The position numbers and the translations under genes are program-made. A stretch of 64,000 bases of DNA, taken from assembly GCF_009938205.1 (NCBI RefSeq), contig NZ_AP019654.1:1798001-1862000 (forward strand), in the 5' to 3' direction. A model generated the notes under the pieces. That model made no database searches. It had not been told where the DNA came from and saw nothing but the letters and a program-made list of their open reading frames with translations. The DNA is from Vibrio panuliri. GTDB lineage: Bacteria; Pseudomonadota; Gammaproteobacteria; Enterobacterales; Vibrionaceae. Shown piece by piece: positions 60,891 to 64,000 of the stretch. Each line of letters opens with the position of its first letter. Positions within the stretch are counted from its first letter, which is position 1.

Positions 60891-61355
60891 ATGATTGCAA
60901 TCAAGCCGGCCAAGCTTAAAGATTTCGCCAGTTTAATGCAGCTTGAGGTGTTACCCGAACAAAAGCACGCTCACCTACCCTTTGAGCAGGCATACCATAA
61001 TCGTTCAAAGTATGAGGTCATTCTGACTTTATCTGTTGATCACCATCCGATTGGCTATCTCGTCGTCGACAAAGCCTTCTCCCACTACGCTACATTCGCG
61101 CGCCGTAATGAACTGGGGCTTAAATACATCGTTCTTGATAAAAACTACCAGAGACAAGGCTGGGGTAAAAAGGCGATGCAGAAGCTTTTTGTCTATGCCA
61201 ATGCGATTAACGCTGACAGTGACTCGTTGTGCGTTACCCTCGCAGCGAATGATGAATCATCGCAAGGCTTTTTCGCTGCCTTAGGCTTTACTGAAGAAGC
61301 AAAACTCTTTTTTGGTAAAAACGGCAAAGAGCGCATCATGCGCCACAAGCTATAA
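60891..61355 (+). CDS. GNAT-family N-acetyltransferase
   Basis: A 154-residue GNAT protein. The acetyl-CoA-binding segment is KYIVLDKNYQRQGWGKKAMQ (about residues 78-97), and the ending FAALGFTEEAKLFFGKNGKE is common in diamine or spermidine-type acetyltransferases. The substrate is not identifiable. It starts 22 bases after the sdaA terminator, with GAGGC before the ATG, and ends in a bidirectional terminator shared with queD. Confidence 0.85.
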   Translation: MIAIKPAKLKDFASLMQLEVLPEQKHAHLPFEQAYHNRSKYEVILTLSVDHHPIGYLVVDKAFSHYATFARRNELGLKYIVLDKNYQRQGWGKKAMQKLFVYANAINADSDSLCVTLAANDESSQGFFAALGFTEEAKLFFGKNGKERIMRHKL

Positions 61356-61357
61356 AA

Positions 61358-61380
61358 AAAGCCAATCAATGATTGGCTTT
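61358..61380. terminator. Bidirectional terminator between the GNAT gene and queD
   Basis: A perfect ten-base stem AAAGCCAATC / GATTGGCTTT with a three-base loop, with A runs before and T runs after. It lies two bases after one stop and 17 before the other. Confidence 0.85.
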
Positions 61381-61396
61381 TAATCGTCAACTCAGG

Positions 61397-61759
61397 TTAC
61401 TCACCTCGGTAAATACAACCTGCGGTACATGTCTCTTTAATTTCAACTTTGCTAAGTAAAGCAAGTGAGGGTTTCAGTTGCTGCCAAATCCATTTCGCCA
61501 ACACTTCACTGGTTGGGTTTTCCAACCCTTCAATATCGTTTAAATAGTAGTGATCTAAACGGTCATAAATCGGCTTGAATGCAGCTTTAATTTCAGAAAA
61601 ATCGATCACCCAACCCGTGTGAGGATCCACTTCTCCTTCCACATAAAGACGAACTAAAAAAGAGTGTCCATGCAAACGCCCACACTTATGTCCCTCTGGA
61701 ACATGTGGCAGACGGTGTGCCGCTTCAAACATAAACTCTTTGTACAACTCTGATTTCAT
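61397..61759 (-). CDS. queD: 6-carboxytetrahydropterin synthase QueD
   Basis: A 120-residue enzyme of the PTPS/QueD family. Zinc-binding histidines appear in FEAAHRLP and GRLHGHSF, with the catalytic cysteine in HKCGRLHGH. It makes 6-carboxytetrahydropterin in queuosine and other deazapurine pathways. The gene is transcribed alone. The 319-base gap upstream to the chemoreceptor gene has no queuosine-related riboswitch I could recognise. Confidence 0.93.
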   Translation of the reverse strand: MKSELYKEFMFEAAHRLPHVPEGHKCGRLHGHSFLVRLYVEGEVDPHTGWVIDFSEIKAAFKPIYDRLDHYYLNDIEGLENPTSEVLAKWIWQQLKPSLALLSKVEIKETCTAGCIYRGE

Positions 61760-62078
61760 CTTAACTTACCTAACTTCAACAAACCGAATATAAACCTAAA
61801 CCAATGCGTTCTCGCTGAAACTCGCATCTCAAGGCGTTTGGGTATACTACCTAACTTAACCACGAAGCTCTAGTGTGAACCCTATTCCATTTCCCTCAGC
61901 GTCAATGTTTCTATTCGTCGTTTTTTTGACGCAACAACAACTTTATGACTACATGTTAGTTACATCACAATTACATTAGTAAGTGCTTGTATAAGCTCAC
62001 AATAAAGAAACCTTACTGTAACAATGCAGAGCAAAAACCCTAAAATTGTTACGTCAATTCTAATAAAACGTAAAATAC
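61760..62078. promoter_or_regulatory. Intergenic region between queD and the chemoreceptor
   Basis: No gene is seen. It holds GCGTCAA / TTGACGC (61899-61905, 61926-61932) and GTAACAAT / ATTGTTAC (62018-62025, 62045-62052) inverted repeats. The second lies 26 bases before the chemoreceptor ATG and could be an operator. Neither is assigned. Confidence 0.35.
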
Positions 62079-63704
62079 ATGCGCTCAACAATAACTTTTA
62101 AGCTTCTAATCGCCCTTGTGTTGGTGTTCGGTTGTGTACTGGCGGTCTCTACTTTCTATCAGTATCAGCAACAAAAAGAACTCATTCACGACGTGCTTAG
62201 CGAGCAATTACACGATAAAGCAAGCAACTACTTTGATAGCCTAAACATGATGATGCTTACGGGCACCATGTCGCAGAAAGAAACACTGCGTGAAAAAGCC
62301 ATGGCACAAGATGGCATTGAAGAGGTACGCGTTCTACGAGCTGAGGCCGTGAATAAAATCTACGGTCCCGGAGGTGAAAACCAAGCTCCTGCTGATGATA
62401 TCGACCGACGCGCCTTGGCGGGCGAATTAGTGATAGAACCCATACAATCCGATTGGGGAAAAGGTCTTGTCGTCGCTCTACCAATGAAGTCTAGCCTGAA
62501 CTATCGCGGCACCAACTGCGTCGGTTGTCATGCTGCACCAGAGGGCGAAGTGCTAGGCGCTATCCGCCTTGAGTACAACATGAACCATGTAAATTCAATG
62601 GTCAGTAAGCAAGCGATGATGGCCATTGCCATCATGTCATCCATTACCTTTGTTGGCTTTATCCTCACCATGGCGTTGACACGCAAAATCGTTGTCTCCC
62701 CTTTGCAGGCAGCCTCTAAGTTTATGTCCCAAGTGTCCGAGTCTAAAGAGCTTTCTGGACGACTTGTCACCAAGCAGCAAGACGAAATTGGCGTACTCAC
62801 CCATTCTATTAACTCGTTTATGGACACGGTGAGTAACAGCCTTCAGCAAGTGCAGCAAACCACACATACTCTCTCCGGAGCTGCAACCAAACTCACCGAT
62901 GTTGCGCAATCAACCGACGACGCCGCTAACAATCAGCAAGCTGAAACCACGGATGTTCAAAGTAATATTAACAATATGCTGGAACAACAAAACCATACCG
63001 AGCAAGCCACACAAGAAGCCACTGCACTGGTTCATCACACGGTAAAAGTAGTGACTGAAAGTGCCAACAGTGCCCATCATGCAAGTGAAGATATCAAGCA
63101 ACTGGTTGGTTCTATTGATAATGTCAAAGACAAAATCAACGCACTCAACAATCAAACTTCAGAAGTATCCTCAATTTTAGAAGTGATCAGTGGTATCGCT
63201 GAGCAAACTAACCTTCTGGCATTGAATGCCGCCATCGAAGCGGCTCGCGCAGGAGAGCAAGGCAGAGGCTTTGCGGTTGTTGCTGAAGAGGTTCGCAACT
63301 TAGCAGGTAGAACCGCAGAAGCGACTGGGAATATTGAAGCAATTATTGAGCAGTTCCAGCGCGGTAGCCAAGAGTCTCTCACCTCGGTAGACAAAGTATG
63401 CGCGCAAGCACACCAGAGATCCGAGGATGTGGAGAGTTTATCGCTCGCCATGCATGACGTAGTGGATGGTATGCAGCAAGTGCTTGCCCATACGCGAGAA
63501 ATCGAGCAAAAAACCCAAGATACGTCCGCAGTCAGCCATCATATTCAAGGTAAAGTCGACACCATTACCTCTCATGCCGATCAAACCTCCGATTTGGCAT
63601 CACAAACGCGTGACATTAGCCTAGACTTAGAACAGTTGTCCGACCGTCTGGAGCAACTCATCAACCAGTTTTCGCTAAGTGACAGCAATCAGATGAAAAA
63701 ATAG
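62079..63704 (+). CDS. Methyl-accepting chemotaxis protein with periplasmic CxxCH motif
   Basis: A 541-residue chemoreceptor. A transmembrane helix (about 8-28) is followed by a periplasmic sensor (about 29-180) with CVGCH at Cys147-His151, a c-type haem-binding motif. A second helix (about 181-203), HAMP (about 200-255) and a cytoplasmic signalling part with [20 protein letters not shown] and [15 protein letters not shown] follow. A covalent haem in the sensor would suit redox, oxygen or nitric-oxide taxis; no haem chemistry is shown here. The gene is single, with no strong ribosome-binding site. Confidence 0.9.
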   Translation: MRSTITFKLLIALVLVFGCVLAVSTFYQYQQQKELIHDVLSEQLHDKASNYFDSLNMMMLTGTMSQKETLREKAMAQDGIEEVRVLRAEAVNKIYGPGGENQAPADDIDRRALAGELVIEPIQSDWGKGLVVALPMKSSLNYRGTNCVGCHAAPEGEVLGAIRLEYNMNHVNSMVSKQAMMAIAIMSSITFVGFILTMALTRKIVVSPLQAASKFMSQVSESKELSGRLVTKQQDEIGVLTHSINSFMDTVSNSLQQVQQTTHTLSGAATKLTDVAQSTDDAANNQQAETTDVQSNINNMLEQQNHTEQATQEATALVHHTVKVVTESANSAHHASEDIKQLVGSIDNVKDKINALNNQTSEVSSILEVISGIAEQTNLLALNAAIEAARAGEQGRGFAVVAEEVRNLAGRTAEATGNIEAIIEQFQRGSQESLTSVDKVCAQAHQRSEDVESLSLAMHDVVDGMQQVLAHTREIEQKTQDTSAVSHHIQGKVDTITSHADQTSDLASQTRDISLDLEQLSDRLEQLINQFSLSDSNQMKK

Positions 63705-63790
63705 CGCAATTATCGCGGTGAAATCGATAATAATGGTTGAAGCTATCGATTTGACAGGTAATATGGTCATTCGATGAAAAAGTAATGACA

Positions 63791-63861
63791 ACCCAATGTT
63801 TTGGCGAATTTTTGGTCAATAAGGCCACTACCTTTGTCGATAAACATTGGGTTCTATTTTT
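63791..63861 (+). terminator. Long stem-loop upstream of asnS
   Basis: ACCCAATGTTT (63791-63801) pairs perfectly with AAACATTGGGT (63842-63852) across a 40-base loop, followed by TCTATTTTTA. It is either the terminator of the chemoreceptor gene or an attenuator in the asnS leader, since asnS starts 41 bases later. Confidence 0.5.
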
Positions 63862-63892
63862 ACCCCAATCCTTAATGGAGATTATTGTTAAC

Positions 63893-64000
63893 ATGACTTA
63901 CGCGCCTGTAAAAGACGTACTGAGCGGTAAGCTAGCAGTAGACAGTGAAGTAACTGTTCGCGGCTGGATCCGTTCGCGTCGTGATTCCAAAGCTGGAATT
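63893..64000 (+). CDS. asnS: Asparaginyl-tRNA synthetase, first 36 codons (cut by window end)
   Basis: The frame begins [20 protein letters not shown] and continues [16 protein letters not shown], the OB-fold start of asparaginyl-tRNA synthetase, which charges tRNA-Asn. The rest lies outside the window. ATGGAG is 12 bases upstream of the ATG. A long stem-loop (63791-63852) precedes it. Confidence 0.88.
   Translation, partial: MTYAPVKDVLSGKLAVDSEVTVRGWIRSRRDSKAGI

Noticed and set aside
1..64000. tRNA, rRNA, prophage or CRISPR features
   Set aside because: No cloverleaf-like sequences, rRNA segments, phage structural genes or cas genes were recognised by eye; a tRNAscan or phage search would be needed to exclude them fully.

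Overview
The window looks like part of the main chromosome of a Vibrio. The backbone gene order (fumarase, pabB, CoA pyrophosphatase, sdaC, sdaA), the tyrR / ycjF / ycjX and ldtD / mepK / gloC blocks, the DUF2947 and DUF2982 proteins, and an H-NOX gene beside a hybrid kinase all fit Vibrionaceae. The species cannot be fixed from the sequence alone. Everything here was read by eye; no database search was run.

Layout. 0-1.2 kb: two small dioxygenase-like genes. 1.3-5.5 kb: a LacI-family regulator and a lactose/cellobiose-type PTS operon (IIB, IIC, IIA) ending in a TIM-barrel-like protein, with two AscG-type operators in front and no glycosidase. 5.6-7.6 kb: a Cache-domain histidine kinase and NarL-type regulator. 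7.7-17.6 kb: a complete lsr locus for autoinducer-2 uptake and breakdown, with lsrR, lsrK and a cupin gene on one strand and lsrACDBFG plus an lsrE-like epimerase on the other. 17.7-20.8 kb: a TRAP transporter. 21-25.7 kb: small conserved genes, gloC, mepK and ldtD. 25.8-30.7 kb: an iron-linked operon (imelysin, di-haem oxidoreductase, second imelysin, DUF1513) behind a Fur-like box. 30.8-41.2 kb: ribA, small genes, tyrR, ycjF/ycjX, a class I fumarase and pabB.

41.3-57.1 kb lies between pabB and the CoA pyrophosphatase gene, which I recall as neighbours in Vibrio cholerae, so at least part of it is probably inserted. Its core (43.85-51.65 kb) is an array of promoter-poor genes all on the minus strand, separated by attC-like sites. 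No integron integrase is present. Two separators look like ordinary attC sites; six carry remnants of one IS110/IS1111-type element (5' piece of the transposase plus a hairpin-bearing right end). Cargo includes a YefM-YoeB toxin-antitoxin pair, a PD-(D/E)xK-like DUF6602 protein, a DUF1643 protein, an acetyltransferase and several unknowns. Next to it, an ABC-F ATPase gene is preceded by a 26-codon leader ORF and four mutually complementary segments that look like an erm-type translational attenuator. The block ends with H-NOX and its hybrid kinase, a nitric-oxide input that in V. harveyi feeds quorum sensing.

57.1-64 kb returns to backbone: CoA pyrophosphatase, serine uptake and deamination (sdaC-sdaA), an acetyltransferase, queD, a chemoreceptor whose periplasmic domain carries a haem-binding CxxCH motif, and the first 36 codons of asnS.
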